From Glandiceps talaboti (Eukaryota; Hemichordata; Enteropneusta; Spengelidae): a stretch of DNA of 64,000 nucleotides. Where the stretch lies: positions 13,534,822 to 13,598,821 of the forward strand of contig NC_135570.1 in the NCBI RefSeq assembly GCF_964340395.1, written 5' to 3'. The position numbers were made by a program, and so were the translations under genes. Position 1 is the first letter of the stretch. Each line of letters opens with the position of its first letter. Shown one piece after another: positions 52,164 to 64,000 of the stretch. The notes under the pieces are model-generated. The model saw nothing but the letters and a program-made list of their open reading frames with translations. It searched no databases and was not told where the DNA came from.

Positions 52164-55100
52164 CTACATTACTCCCCCGAGTCTATTATGGCGGTGATTA
52201 AAGCATCCATTTAAAACTTGGTGAATTTTTCTCCCACCTTCCATTATTTTTTTGGTGGATAGATTACAAAACACCGATAGTATTATAAGACCTAGAAATA
52301 TATACATCATTAATCCTACTGCTAGTGCTTTTCGTTCGCTCGTATGGAAATCATAGCCGAAATCCATATCTCCAAACCCAATAGTGGTGACGGTGATAAA
52401 ACTGAAATACACAGAATCAAAATATGACCATCCGTTATTCCCGTGGAATATTTCAGCCCCTCCTACAAAATAAAGTAGCAAAATAACCCCCATTATTGAG
52501 ATAGGTACATCCGGGTCCTCTTGTTGGTTGGTTTGTATTTTATTACTATTCGTTTGAGTACCTGTACTTTTTGCTTCGAACTTGTTCAATCGGTGTGGAG
52601 CATTAACTTCATTAGGCCATAGTGGTAATTCCTTTTGGTTTTTGCGCATGCGTATTACACCTTTTAAGAATTCTGCTTCATTAGGGTTACTAGTATTTCC
52701 CCCAATATGTAGATTTTCTTTTGAAGAGTCCGTCAATGTGGAAGGTATTTGTAGACATTGTGTTCCACTCTGACGCAGACTGTTGCCATAGTGATGACCA
52801 TTTAAAAATAACTTCCAGTCAAAGCCATTAAAGGAATGTGAACGTCTCGGTTTTTCTTTCCTCCAATTAGTGAACAGCTTTCCCTTCTTTGTTTCCAGTG
52901 TGTATTTTTCTGATATGTCTCCTTCCAAACACACATAATTTCCACTGAAGCTGGTTTCATGGAATTCTTCTCCGAATCGGTGTACTGAAAATTCACCGTT
53001 CGTTTCATCTGTCCTCCGCGGATTAACTATTATGTCTTCGAAGTCAATGCTATCACAGATGTATCCGTTGTTTTGTGTTCCTCTTCCACTTTCCATCGAA
53101 ACATCCGGGTCACTTTGACCCCGGTTATCCGTTTCTAAGGATACCACATTTTGAATTTTATCTACATGTATGTCATCCCGTTTAGCCACTCCTTTCTTCC
53201 GATAATGTTTATTGCGAAACAATTTGATACATCTACCAAGAGCAATTCTGAACGACATTGCGATGACGTCACCGGTGTAGGACAGGAACAGAACAGTTAT
53301 GGGTATTCCGAACAACGCATACACCATACACATAGCTCTGCCTAGTGACGTCACTGGTGCGAGATAACCATCTCCTGGAAATGAAAAAATAGAAAATGAA
53401 AGTGGCGTAGTTTAATTTTAACGTGGAATGTACCTCTGAAATTGAAATATTACAGTATTGCTCTTTGTTCAATAATCGTAGCAGTAGTAATGTGAAGTAG
53501 TTAGACCTATGATATATTATGACCCAGGAAAATTAATATACTTGCACACTGTGGTTTCACCCTTGCCTCTAATAATTGGCGCAAGAAATCTGCACATATC
53601 TAAAGATACACTTTTTTGCGCGCGCGCATGCGACACAATGAGGTTGATATTCATCTAGATGGTAGTTGCCCAGACAATCTTCTTGCGATTTGTTTTTTAT
53701 GCGGGTGCAGTTGTCTGAGGGGCAGTTGTCCTACGGGGGCAATTATCCTGGGGCAGTTGTCCTGATACCCTCGTGAACATATGTCTATTTTTGGTAATAC
53801 GGTAAATTCGAAATTAAAGTAATGATTATGAGAATATGTGCTTATTAGCCAATTGTGAATCGAATTGACAGAATCTGACAAATTGTATCCAAGGTGAATG
53901 GACGTATTTAATGAAACCTTGTAAGCTAATATACGTACATCGAAATTTAATCAAGCCATCTAAACCACGATTGCCTTTTGCAAGATTTCAGGGAGTTCAA
54001 GGATGTTTTAATACATACTTCTGATTTCTCAAACACAACTATATGATCTTGCATAATATTTTTTTTGCTTATATATGATTTATAAAAGTCGTATTTCTTA
54101 TCGATGAATAAACACAGGCGTGTGCGCATTTGAACACACGCGCACATGCACAAAAACAAACAAATTATCAAACACACAAATACATGTATCAAGCTATCCC
54201 ATAATCTCTATATAGCATAGACTTGAAATATTCGACAGAAAGCGCGGAAATCGGTGTAGGGAGATAATTTCTAGGATACGTAGGGGCTTGATAGTAAGTT
54301 AATGTCAGTGTATACGTGCGCGAGCGCGTTTTATCTTCACATAAAATATATTCGACTGTCAATTAGATTAATTTTAAAACAGATCATTTCTATAAACATT
54401 TTGAAAATGAAGTTTGTTAATTAATTTCTCTAATATATATGTATGTGTCTTTGCTTTCGAGATGAAGAAATAAACACAGAATATAAGCACATAAAAATGT
54501 TGACTCATATTTTGAGTACGACCGCAGAACCAGTGACGTGGACACAGGTTGTCATGACGTAACAGACTAGGGTGTATAATCCATATTTTTGTACCTTCTA
54601 AGACTTCAACTTGGTTTGTGAATAGTATAATGGTTGGTGTATTGGTTATTCTGTGATTCATTGATTTATTGATTGATTGATTGATTGATAACTTTGATAC
54701 ATTGATAAATTGACCTATTAGAATGTCTTTTCCGCAAAAGATGGAAAATTCTATCCATTTAATGTTCAAGTAACTGTTTGACTTACTTCAGAACCTTTTT
54801 ATTCATTTCCTACCCTCTCAGTTAAGTACGGTTAAAAGGTACAAAATCATTGTTGAAGTCAGAAATACAGAATTTAATATTACTGTCACTCGAAACACCC
54901 TTACTAGACTTGAGTAGCCCAGTAGACGCAGAATAACATGGTGAAAAAAATATGACTTTAGCGAATGAGCTAATATGTATTTATATATCAATCATATATA
55001 TTATTTAAAACGTACATGTGTGGTAATTTTCCCCTTGTCAAAACAATTAGATTGCATCACAAAGATGATGTTTGACATTTCGACATATAGACAGACCTAT

Positions 55101-55256
55101 CTGAACGAAAGATTCGTAATTTTACGAAATTAGTGAATTAAAGATAACGTTTAAAGTTACGGCAAAGATAGTTATTAGGCAAGGAGACAGTACATTATGT
55201 ATACAATAAGATCACGTGAATGGTTACAGTTGAGAAACATACACATGATGAATGAG

Positions 55257-55297
<41 letters not shown>

Positions 55298-56529
55298 GTC
55301 TGTCTGTCTCTCTGTCTAGATATGTCTCTCTGTCTGTTTGTCTCATCAACATTGTGTGTACACATCTGTGATATTATTCCTTTGTTAATTTGTCTCAAAT
55401 ATCTAACTTTGAGCCCCCTGCAACCAACACAGTGTGAATACTAGTCTAAAATATCATAATTATTTTCATTCACCTCACGTGCCTCTACTATCTGCTACAA
55501 TAATTCATGACAAACTCATATTTTGATGTTAAGGTACAAAGGATATTAGTATCAGCTAGACACAAATCTAACCACTGACTGTCAATACACTGACTAGATT
55601 CTAATGAAACATATTGGTCGATATATGTAAAATGTCAGGTTAGGGCGAGAAGATATTTTTTTCTCGGTAATTGACTTCGTTAACGACAACCATTGATTTT
55701 ATACAGGTGTTCGAGGTATAATTTAACTGCACATAAAGGTCTGAAGCAGGTGGTGCCATAATCACACTAACATGTTTACAGGGTTTGTGACAGTTTCCAT
55801 GACTACGTACTCTTGTAAAACAATATACGAGAACATTGAAATAACATTGTCAGTCTCATCTCTCTACACCTGGAAATGAAAGCCCGCGTTTATATATGTA
55901 ACAGCGATAAATTCGGAAACGACACTGCTATCGAAATTAATTTGGCTCGCCCATTGTCATCCAAGCGAAGTGTAGGTGTATAGAATATCGCAAGAGAACA
56001 CAAAACATAACATGTATGTCACACACAATATTATCTAGATGATAACAATTACGTACGTTATCATAATTATTAATTAATATTACACGACTGTCGGAATTAA
56101 TTACTTGGAGAGAAATGATTTCATTCAAATATGCATCATAATTTATTAAATATTACAGAACAGTAAATCTAATTGGAAAATACATTAATACATTAATAGT
56201 CGCTTCCAAATACAATTTACTTGCATTTGCCATGGTATAACCACACTGCTCTATTGTTGAATGACCCCACATTTCTAAATGTTTTCATTTTCACACTTTT
56301 ATGAGACGTATTCATGTTGTACATGAACGAGTTTATACATAAATCATAATTACAAAAACCTAAATAGTTCTCAAGGGGTGAAGCTATTCTCAATAGTTAC
56401 ATCATTAAAAAAAAAGAGTTATAGCTAACCTTAAGACACAATAAATGTGAACACAGCTAGACTGAAAAAAAACTAAATATTCAAAACGTGTATGCTTTGC
56501 TTGCAATCGAGGCTTGATCCTTGCTAGCA

Positions 56530-56603
<74 letters not shown>

Positions 56604-57087
56604 ATTCTTATGTAAGCCATTGTTTAAGTGAAAAATTGAAAACATTTAGACGTTGCTATTGTTACATCATGAAACAGTGTATTGATGAACAAAAGAACTA
56701 CGTACCTATTGTTGTAACAACAGATACACAAAACAGACACGTAGATGTCCAAGTCCATAGATCGGATCCTGTCGGTCCCTTCATAGCTTCGACGAGAAGA
56801 CGACCATATTCATCTAAAATTGCTGACGCCAAGAGAGTGAAATTACTTTTATTTTCATCGCACAAATTTCCAATCACCCTCGTCAGATTGTCTTTGATTG
56901 CACGCAAGTTCTTGTATGCTTCGTTCGGTTTGCCGTGCACACCTTCGATTTGTCTGAACGCACACGTACCAAGGAGGAGATACGCAGCCAAGGTGAATGT
57001 AACAACGAAAGACGTCCATAATTTACTAAGCAGTACGGATTGGCCTCGACAGCAACGTAACTGTCGATTGTTTTGTCGTCCCTCCAT
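52164..57087 (-). CDS. Two-pore-domain potassium channel, KCNK/TWIK-like (2 exons)
   Basis: Minus-strand exons 56706-57087 and 52164-53374 join in phase 1 to 530 residues. TM1 is about 24-42. An extracellular cap loop follows with three N-glycosylation sequons (NLT67, NKS79, NFT82). Pore 1 has VVTTIG-DG-YLAPVT at 124-136, TM2 about 141-169, TM3 about 419-437, pore 2 TTIGFGD at 457-463 and TM4 about 476-497. The single intron splits the first glycine codon of the pore 1 filter, the classic K2P intron position. Two oddities: the expected Tyr/Phe of filter 1 (GYG) reads Asp129 (GDG), one base away from Tyr (GAT for TAT), and the TM2-TM3 cytoplasmic loop is about 250 residues, much longer than in TWIK or TASK. 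Expected role: background K+ conductance at the plasma membrane. Additional upstream exons cannot be excluded. Confidence 0.9.
54440..54600 (-). repeat. Dispersed repeat pair, copy 2 (in K2P intron)
   Basis: Minus strand reads AAAAATATGGATTATACACC, CCACGTCACTGGTTCTGC and CAAAATATGAGTCAACA, aligned to 27441-27590. Confidence 0.6.
55257..55318. repeat. CTGT microsatellite
   Basis: CTGT and CTCTGT units in the K2P intron. Confidence 0.9.
56529..56601. repeat. TA microsatellite in K2P intron
   Basis: About 36 TA units, roughly 105 bp downstream (gene sense) of the exon 1 donor. Confidence 0.95.
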
Positions 57088-57817
57088 AGTAGAAACTGCT
57101 GATCGAGTAATTGCAAAGGATCTTGCTAACGACTAGTCTTCAAATCCAATATCTATATATGTATAAGGCATCACGTCTCTCTTTTATGAAGTGCTTTCTG
57201 TGACTGACTATACTGTCAGGGGTCGTAACCATGGCAACGCTTCAAGCGAGTGGTAATTAGAAGACGTTACATGGAGTCATTATATCCGAATCTTTATATC
57301 AGAAATTTGAACAAAATTCAATGTTTTTGTAGAATGTTCTAGTATTTATTATGAAATGGTTGAAAGTATTGCAGAGACACTGTAGATTTTTCGACAGACG
57401 ATCGACTCTTCTTTGCATGGAATGCTTAGAATTTATCAGTTTTCTACAGTTGATTTTTCTTCTTCTAGGCATACTGTTTTTGGAATGTGGGATTTTTGAC
57501 ATTTACTTCAGTCTCTACATCTTTTGAATCGTTTCATTTGAATTTTGTCCTTGTAGGACAGTTAATGGGGGCTCGTCAAATAATAATGATTAGTTATATT
57601 AATGTATTCTGTTATTAGATACATGATTAATTGAATGAATCAGAATGTTTCCTGGATTGCATGTAATATTGCTGGTGATCAATTGATTGATTGACGTCCG
57701 TTTTGATATGGTAATGGAATGTATTAGTGAATTTATTAATGCCACGACAGTATATAAACCTATTAAAGATAATCCGCCATTGGCCTCATTGTATACACGG
57801 ACATGTATTTCTGTTTA

Positions 57818-57859
<42 letters not shown>

Positions 57860-58157
57860 CTCCCGCGCGTATGTGTGTATGTGTGTGCGTATGTGTGCGC
57901 GTATGTGTGCGTGTTGTCTGTATGTATGTATGTATGTACGTACGTACGTACGTACGTACGTACGTATGTACGTATGTATGTATGTATGTATGTATGTATG
58001 TATGTATGTATGTATGTATGTATGTATGTATGTATGTACGTACGTCTGTCTGTCTGTCTGTCTGTCTGTCTCTGCTTGTGTGAGTGTCTGTGGTATGTCT
58101 ATGTCTGTTTCGCTGGCATTCTATTTCTCTCCCTCCGGTTCTATATGTATATATGCA

Positions 58158-58230
<73 letters not shown>
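57818..58230. repeat. GT, GTAT/GTAC, CTGT and TA microsatellites
   Basis: GT and GCGT runs (57818-57912), GTAT and GTAC blocks (57918-58045), CTGT (58046-58070), then (TA)n at 58159-58230. Confidence 0.95.
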
Positions 58231-58233
<3 letters not shown>

Positions 58234-58971
58234 CTCAGTATGCAATTGTATATAATCTCTCTATACATTATGTCTGTGAGTGTATTGTATATGTTTATGT
58301 ATCATCTATGTATACACATAAGAGAAAGAGATCTAGGGATACTATGTAGTTATCTGTGTGTTTAATTCAACACTTTCCATTTAACACAGACACTTTAAGT
58401 AGCACCCCTAAGTCTTGTTACATTATTAATTCAAAACACGTGTTATCTCACCATTATTATGATTCCATGGCTTAGCGTAGCTACGGATTGTAAACCTACT
58501 CAAGAGCTAGGTAGTCCCAGTAACCATAGAAATCATTCTATTTATAGGATTAATGTCAGAGCAAAAGAACCATTTGTTAATTTCGTTATTACTTTCGTAC
58601 AAGAAATGATGTAAAATTGCAAGATTACCTTCTTTTATATGTTTACCTTCAACCATAGGTTTTTGTAAAGATGGCTTCGTATGTTTGCGTCACTCACTGT
58701 CATTCAGTATTTAACCGATAATCCACCGTCACGGTGGTTCGCATTAGTTTCCCCCCAAATAAATATATCCAAATCTCATTGAAAAATACTTATATGTGTC
58801 AGTTTATATATTGCCTTAGACCTCGATTAGTTCAGAAAGAACTATTGTCCTTGGTCCTCACCAGAATTTTATTTTGTCCCTAGACATTGTATTTTTTTTC
58901 TCTTTCATTTCTATATATTTATTCAATAGCTGTATAATCTGTATAAGTTCTGGTGAAATAAATTTCAATTC

Positions 58972-59079
<108 letters not shown>

Positions 59080-59934
59080 AGCTATGGAAATATTTCTTTT
59101 CTTTTAAATTTCTGGGACACATTTGACTTCTCTAAAAGTGATTTATTGATAAAAGCAATATCACATATTTACCATGTCTAGTATGCCGATGACAGATATA
59201 TTATTGTAATTGATATATTTTCTAAACTCCTTCGCGAGAATACAATTCTTTCTTTCACCAGGTTCATTTTATATATATAACATTTATTATAGCACTGTAG
59301 ATAGCGACCAGGTAAACGTTTATAAGGCACTGTTATCTATTAGTAGGTGTAGTAATGTAATGCCTTGCCCAAGAATTCAGCTTTATCAGGAAAAAAATGG
59401 ATTGGATTACAGAACAGAGCTTAATTAACAAGTCAACCGTGAAATATATTTAAACAGTAAAACCTTCATGCATTATATTGGAAAAAATCCTCGTGGCTTG
59501 AGACAAAACATTCTCCACTTTTAGAATCGATGAAAGCTGCTTACTCAACTACAGTACATTGTGCGCCTGCAATGGATAGATAGCACGAACATCGAATTCA
59601 ACGCCGATGATATTTGTTTAAAACTTTCATCGTTGGAGGCGCTCTATTTATGATGCGGATCCACTATTACCACACCACACCGCAACTCATGAACTGTCGT
59701 CGTATGATATGTGCAGCTGAACATAAGTTTAACAAATGACTCAATATATTTCTTTATTATGTAAAGCTCCAAGAGTAAGACGTATTCCTTACCGTTTCAT
59801 GTGAGAGAACTGCTCCAAAAATGAAGTGTTTCTTAATCAAACTGTTGACGTGATGACTCCAAATAATATTGACCAAAACCAGTAGATTCCATCACACCCT
59901 GTTACGGAAATCGAGTGTCTGAAGAACTCAACAA

Positions 59935-59950
59935 AAACAGCAACAACAGC

Positions 59951-59996
<46 letters not shown>

Positions 59997-60106
59997 TCAA
60001 CTACATCATCAACAACAACAACAACAACAAATTCCGAAATCTGAAATTCAATATTTTCGAAATATTTCCAAAAACGATATATATATAAAACAACAACAAC
60101 AACAAC

Positions 60107-60178
<72 letters not shown>
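59935..60178. repeat. CAA triplet and TA microsatellites
   Basis: CAA/CAG-type units (59935-60030), a second short CAA run (60090-60108), then (TA)n to 60178. Confidence 0.95.
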
Positions 60179-60181
<3 letters not shown>

Positions 60182-60769
60182 ACTATAGTTCCTCTATGAG
60201 TTACTGGTAAATACTTCACTCAGAGAATTTCACTCAGTCGAGGGTATCACTGCACATCGAGCAATATGATACTTGAAACAAGAAGATGTATTTCGTAGCT
60301 CATCAACAGGTGTGAGGTCCAGAGATGAGATGGAAAATGAAACTCTAGCACCACAAAATGTAACATACCCTTCAATAAACCTTACACCCACTTTATGTAT
60401 CCGTATATCTCTGGACTTATTAATATTAATTTATTCTCTAGAGAAGAAATCTCATTAATTTGTTTTCATATCATCAGCTGCTATGTACCAGAACATTTTC
60501 ATTACAATAGTTCTTTTGTTTTTAGTCTTGTGTCATCTGGTCTTGGCCTGCTTATATACAAAGAGTTAATTATATTTCTGGAGATCATTTTTTCCTATCG
60601 TACGTACTTTACAATATGTTCCAAACCGAATGCTTGAAACAATAACAGGCCGTATTGTGAAAACAATACAACCTTATGTAAGTGACATTTCTGTTATTAT
60701 CAAAACAGATTATTAAGGGGCATTTGGTTTTTAGCATATGTGAGTTATCTTGATATTTAAGTTGATAAC

Positions 60770-60884
<115 letters not shown>

Positions 60885-63807
60885 TACTAAAATCTCAATA
60901 TAATCGTTCTGAGTCAGCTTCGACAATAATTTGTAGTGTGGTACAAACCTTTCGAAAATTTATGAAAATCTAGGCAATAGCAAAACATGGTGTTTATGAT
61001 CTGATAACCATAATTATACGTTGTGTATGTTAACCTTTCACGTGCAAGGAGTCTGTGACAGGAAAAAACTGTTTTTACAATGATTAAAATTATGGACACT
61101 ATACTTACTTCACATGTTGATATCAACTTGTTAATAAGGATATTTCAAGTGTCAAAATAAGTTCCAAACACAGGAAATTATTTTTAACAAATTCAGATTT
61201 AATATATTCAGTGCAGGTCAGTCAGTGGCATAATCCTATAACAACACCAACTGCAAGCGTCAGCATATGTAATTAGTAAGTGTAGTATCAAATCAATTAT
61301 ATAGATATATATATAGTGGTCTGTAGTTAATGTAGTTGTGTTAAGTTGCTCCCTTCATTTATAGACCCTAGTTCTAATTAACTCACACCTATCTAAAAAC
61401 TAAATCTACAGACAAGGAAAGGGTTGTTTTTCTCTTTCATTGTCTTGTTCTATCCACGAAACTGATCTACCAGTACCTTTCAATTTTGTTGTTGAAATAG
61501 ACAAGCATACGTATTCTAAATGACAAATAACAACACACGGCATATATTTAATGGGGGGGGGGGGTATGCGTTGTGCAGAAGTAACAGCGATGATAATAAT
61601 ATACTAGTATATACTGTCTTAGTAATGGTGTGTTTTTTTATTAGCATCTTTACTGCGTCAATGTGATATATACTTTGTATTTTTGTGAAATTTGTTGTTT
61701 TATCATTTATAATTAAATTTTGTAAACATATCTAACCCTGATATAGTATTTTGCTTATATGTAACGTTACCAAGTCAGAAAGAAGCAAGAAAGAGACAAA
61801 GCCATGAATAAGGTTAAAAACAAATATGATTTATATCAAGAAATATCAAATGCTGTTGTTATTTATATCAAAGAAATATCAAATGCTGTTGTTATTTTCG
61901 TGCCACCTGTATCAGTTACATTACGTAGTAAGTGTTTCTAAAATAAAACTGCGATGGATTTAGTGGGTATGTACATTTTTTGTCGGCCAGACGTTATCAA
62001 ACTATATAGAATCAAATGCACGAGTTAGTGTGCTTGGAGTTTTTTTTTTTTTTTTTTTTTAATAAAATGAATATTATTTCCGGGTAAACATAAGTTGGAG
62101 AAGTGAGAGTCCAATCCCATATCATGTTCTAGTTTCTTTCTTTATCAAGGTCGATTCATATTCGAATGACGTCATTCGTTGTATGAAAATTTAAACAACA
62201 ATGGTTATGAAACAAACAAAACAGTGTATTACGTCATCATCAATCAATTCGCTCTCTGTTACCTATATCGTAATTGACCTAAAATTTAGCAATTGTATTA
62301 CAAATTAAGGAATTTAGATAATTATATCATCGTAATTTTTATAAGTCAACGGTATCACTGAAACTGCCTTTCTAAATTAAATTCTTGATTAAAAGGAGAT
62401 TGGTGTAATATTTAATTCATTTTTATTACCGTGACACCATCATAAAATTTACAACGTAAAAATATCAATATTTATTGCATGACTTAACTAATCATTATTT
62501 TAACCGCTTAATTTGCAAATGTGCATTCATTAATCATTAATCATTAGTATGATTACATTGAGAGTTCTCAAGGTCATTCGGTGATCGAAATAAAAAATGT
62601 GTAAATAGACATACTCACAAAAGAAACATGCCATATACTCGTGCAGAATATAGGAACAGTGGAACCTTTTTAATTTTGATTTTTATTGAACATTTTCAAA
62701 GAAAAATATTTACAGAAACAGAAAGACAGGCACAGGACGAAGATGATATGGAACCTTGTAACTTTATTTATATAAGACTTTAATAAAAACCGTCCATTTA
62801 TTTTGTATTATCTAGGCGGTTCTGTGCGATTTTTGAAAACCTCCTTTCCAATTAATATATTAGCGGGTGCTGTAAATACTAACTTTGAAAATAACGCAAC
62901 TGGTCCCTATAAAAAGGCTGTTCAATTAACAGTAATGTTTCGAATGTTTGCCATCAAAACTTGGTTGATTATAATATCACTCGCTTTTAGACCTAACCCC
63001 AATGATGTGATCATAGAATAATCGAAATGTTCTTTTTTTATTGGAATTAGTTGTGTCTGACTCATATTGTGTAATTGTAAAACTCAGTTTTGGAAGACAC
63101 GGTTTCCAGTTCTTTAAGGTGTCATACTATGGACTGACTCCTGTTTTGATTTAATCTGTACTTACTAACCATAATTCGTTCTTTTCTGCTTTCGCACAAC
63201 TTAAAGACACAGTAGTGATGACGATCGAGTCAGTTAAACAAACAAACAAACAAACAAACAAACAAGGATACTGAAACCGACCCTGTATGTTATGAAGGTA
63301 GGATGCGTGACAAGAAGTACTTGTTGAGTGTGATCGACCGAGAAAACTCAGTTCAAGTTCAAGGTTTACGCCATGTTCAAAATATGTTGTTGTGTTCTAT
63401 GTTAAGGCGGTGACTTGCATGAATGCTGATGAAATTTGATACATTTGCAATTAATTGTGTACTGGCCTTGAACTTGATACGTTGAAGCAATGCCATCTGA
63501 TGGACAGCGAAGTGAACTTGATCACAGATAGCTTTGGTCAAGATCAGTTCAATGTATGAAAGTTTTATGAATCGATTTATACGGTTAATGAAATATTTGT
63601 GTGTACAAATTGTGGGTTTTTACTACATAATTGCTTTAAATATTAATGATAGTAAATGTATTGACACAACAGGACTCATCACGCCTGATTGATTACAAGG
63701 CTTTTGTTATTAACTTGTGCAGGACCAACCAGTTTCCCGCCAAAATCGTGCCATTATTTTTTCGATTTTATGTATATTTTGGTACAACAAAATTATTATT
63801 CTAATTA

Positions 63808-64000
63808 GGCCTAATAAAAAAATTGTGTGGTTCCGATTACGCTCAATTTTAGAATAATTGGTGTAAGTAGATTTTTTCTTTTATTTTATTATATATTTTT
63901 TCATGTGTTAGAGTCTAGTTCAGGTTTTCCATTGCTTTCCAAATGGAGTTATTTATTTCTTCCTATCAGATGTACAGCCATTACAGATTGGAAGAACAGT
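63808..64000 (+). repeat. SINE-like repeat, copy truncated by window end
   Basis: TTAGGCCTAATAAAAAAATT, CCGATTACGCTCAATTTTAG, TTCTTCCTATCAGATGTACA and CCATTACAGATTGGAAGAAC match the minus strand of about 28265-28400 in order. An extra AT-rich insertion sits between the second and third blocks. Confidence 0.75.

Larger units (their letters stand above)
53375..56705 (-). other. K2P intron (3.3 kb)
   Basis: Donor gtacgt, acceptor tttccag. Contains a dispersed repeat copy (54440-54600), a CTGT run (55257-55318) and a TA run (56529-56601). The remainder is AT-rich without exon-like signals. Confidence 0.85.

Noticed and set aside
62803-63021. 72-residue frame near the right end
   Set aside because: Composition and lack of motif are compatible with chance; no exon signals.

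Overview
This window is AT-rich animal nuclear DNA. Coding information lies in short exons with GT-AG introns, and very large amounts of the DNA are tetranucleotide, dinucleotide and triplet microsatellites. The gene content (a GAPR-1-type CAP protein, a tandem cluster of sigma-class glutathione S-transferases, a two-pore-domain potassium channel) and the repeat style fit a marine invertebrate such as a lophotrochozoan or invertebrate deuterostome. The species cannot be fixed from the sequence. No bacterial operon, CRISPR array, rRNA or convincing tRNA was seen.

Layout. Six protein-coding genes could be assembled by hand from splice sites and reading phase. (1) Positions 3597-20446, plus strand: a four-exon gene for a 168-residue CAP-superfamily protein with a myristoylation-type N-terminus and a first intron of about 14.9 kb. 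(2-5) Positions 26746-48602, minus strand: four complete sigma-class GST genes in a head-to-tail array (here A, B, C, D from left to right). Each has five coding exons with intron phases 1,1,0,0 and encodes 207-210 residues. B and C are the most recent duplicates, since promoter and intron sequences can still be aligned. (6) Positions 52164-57087, minus strand: a two-exon gene for a 530-residue K2P channel. Its intron splits the first glycine codon of the first pore filter. From 57.1 to 64.0 kb no gene was found.

Repeat landscape. The most unusual content is the number of inverted-repeat (foldback) elements with no transposase. The clearest are a 2.6-kb compound palindrome at 12263-14875, flanked by a 6-bp repeat, and a 463-bp element at 40256-40718. 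The arms of the second are short tandem repeats of one 12-bp motif, and it is flanked by an 8-bp target duplication. A related design with roughly 42-bp repeat units sits at about 7605-7985. Further inverted repeats lie at 6872-7350, 16930-17340, 23840-24450, 24453-25083, 27617-27885, 36610-36855 and 51770-52152, the last just after the K2P stop codon. Dispersed families include a repeat carrying YY1-like CAATATGGCCGCC motifs (three copies about 10 kb apart) and a GGGTCGG-rich SINE-like family. A (TA)n-bounded fragment carries a hammerhead-like core as found in Penelope-like elements.

The genes do not form a pathway. The GST array is the one functional cluster and probably arose by serial local duplication. 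A microsatellite lies just downstream of exon 3 in all four copies, which suggests it was inherited with the duplicated unit.
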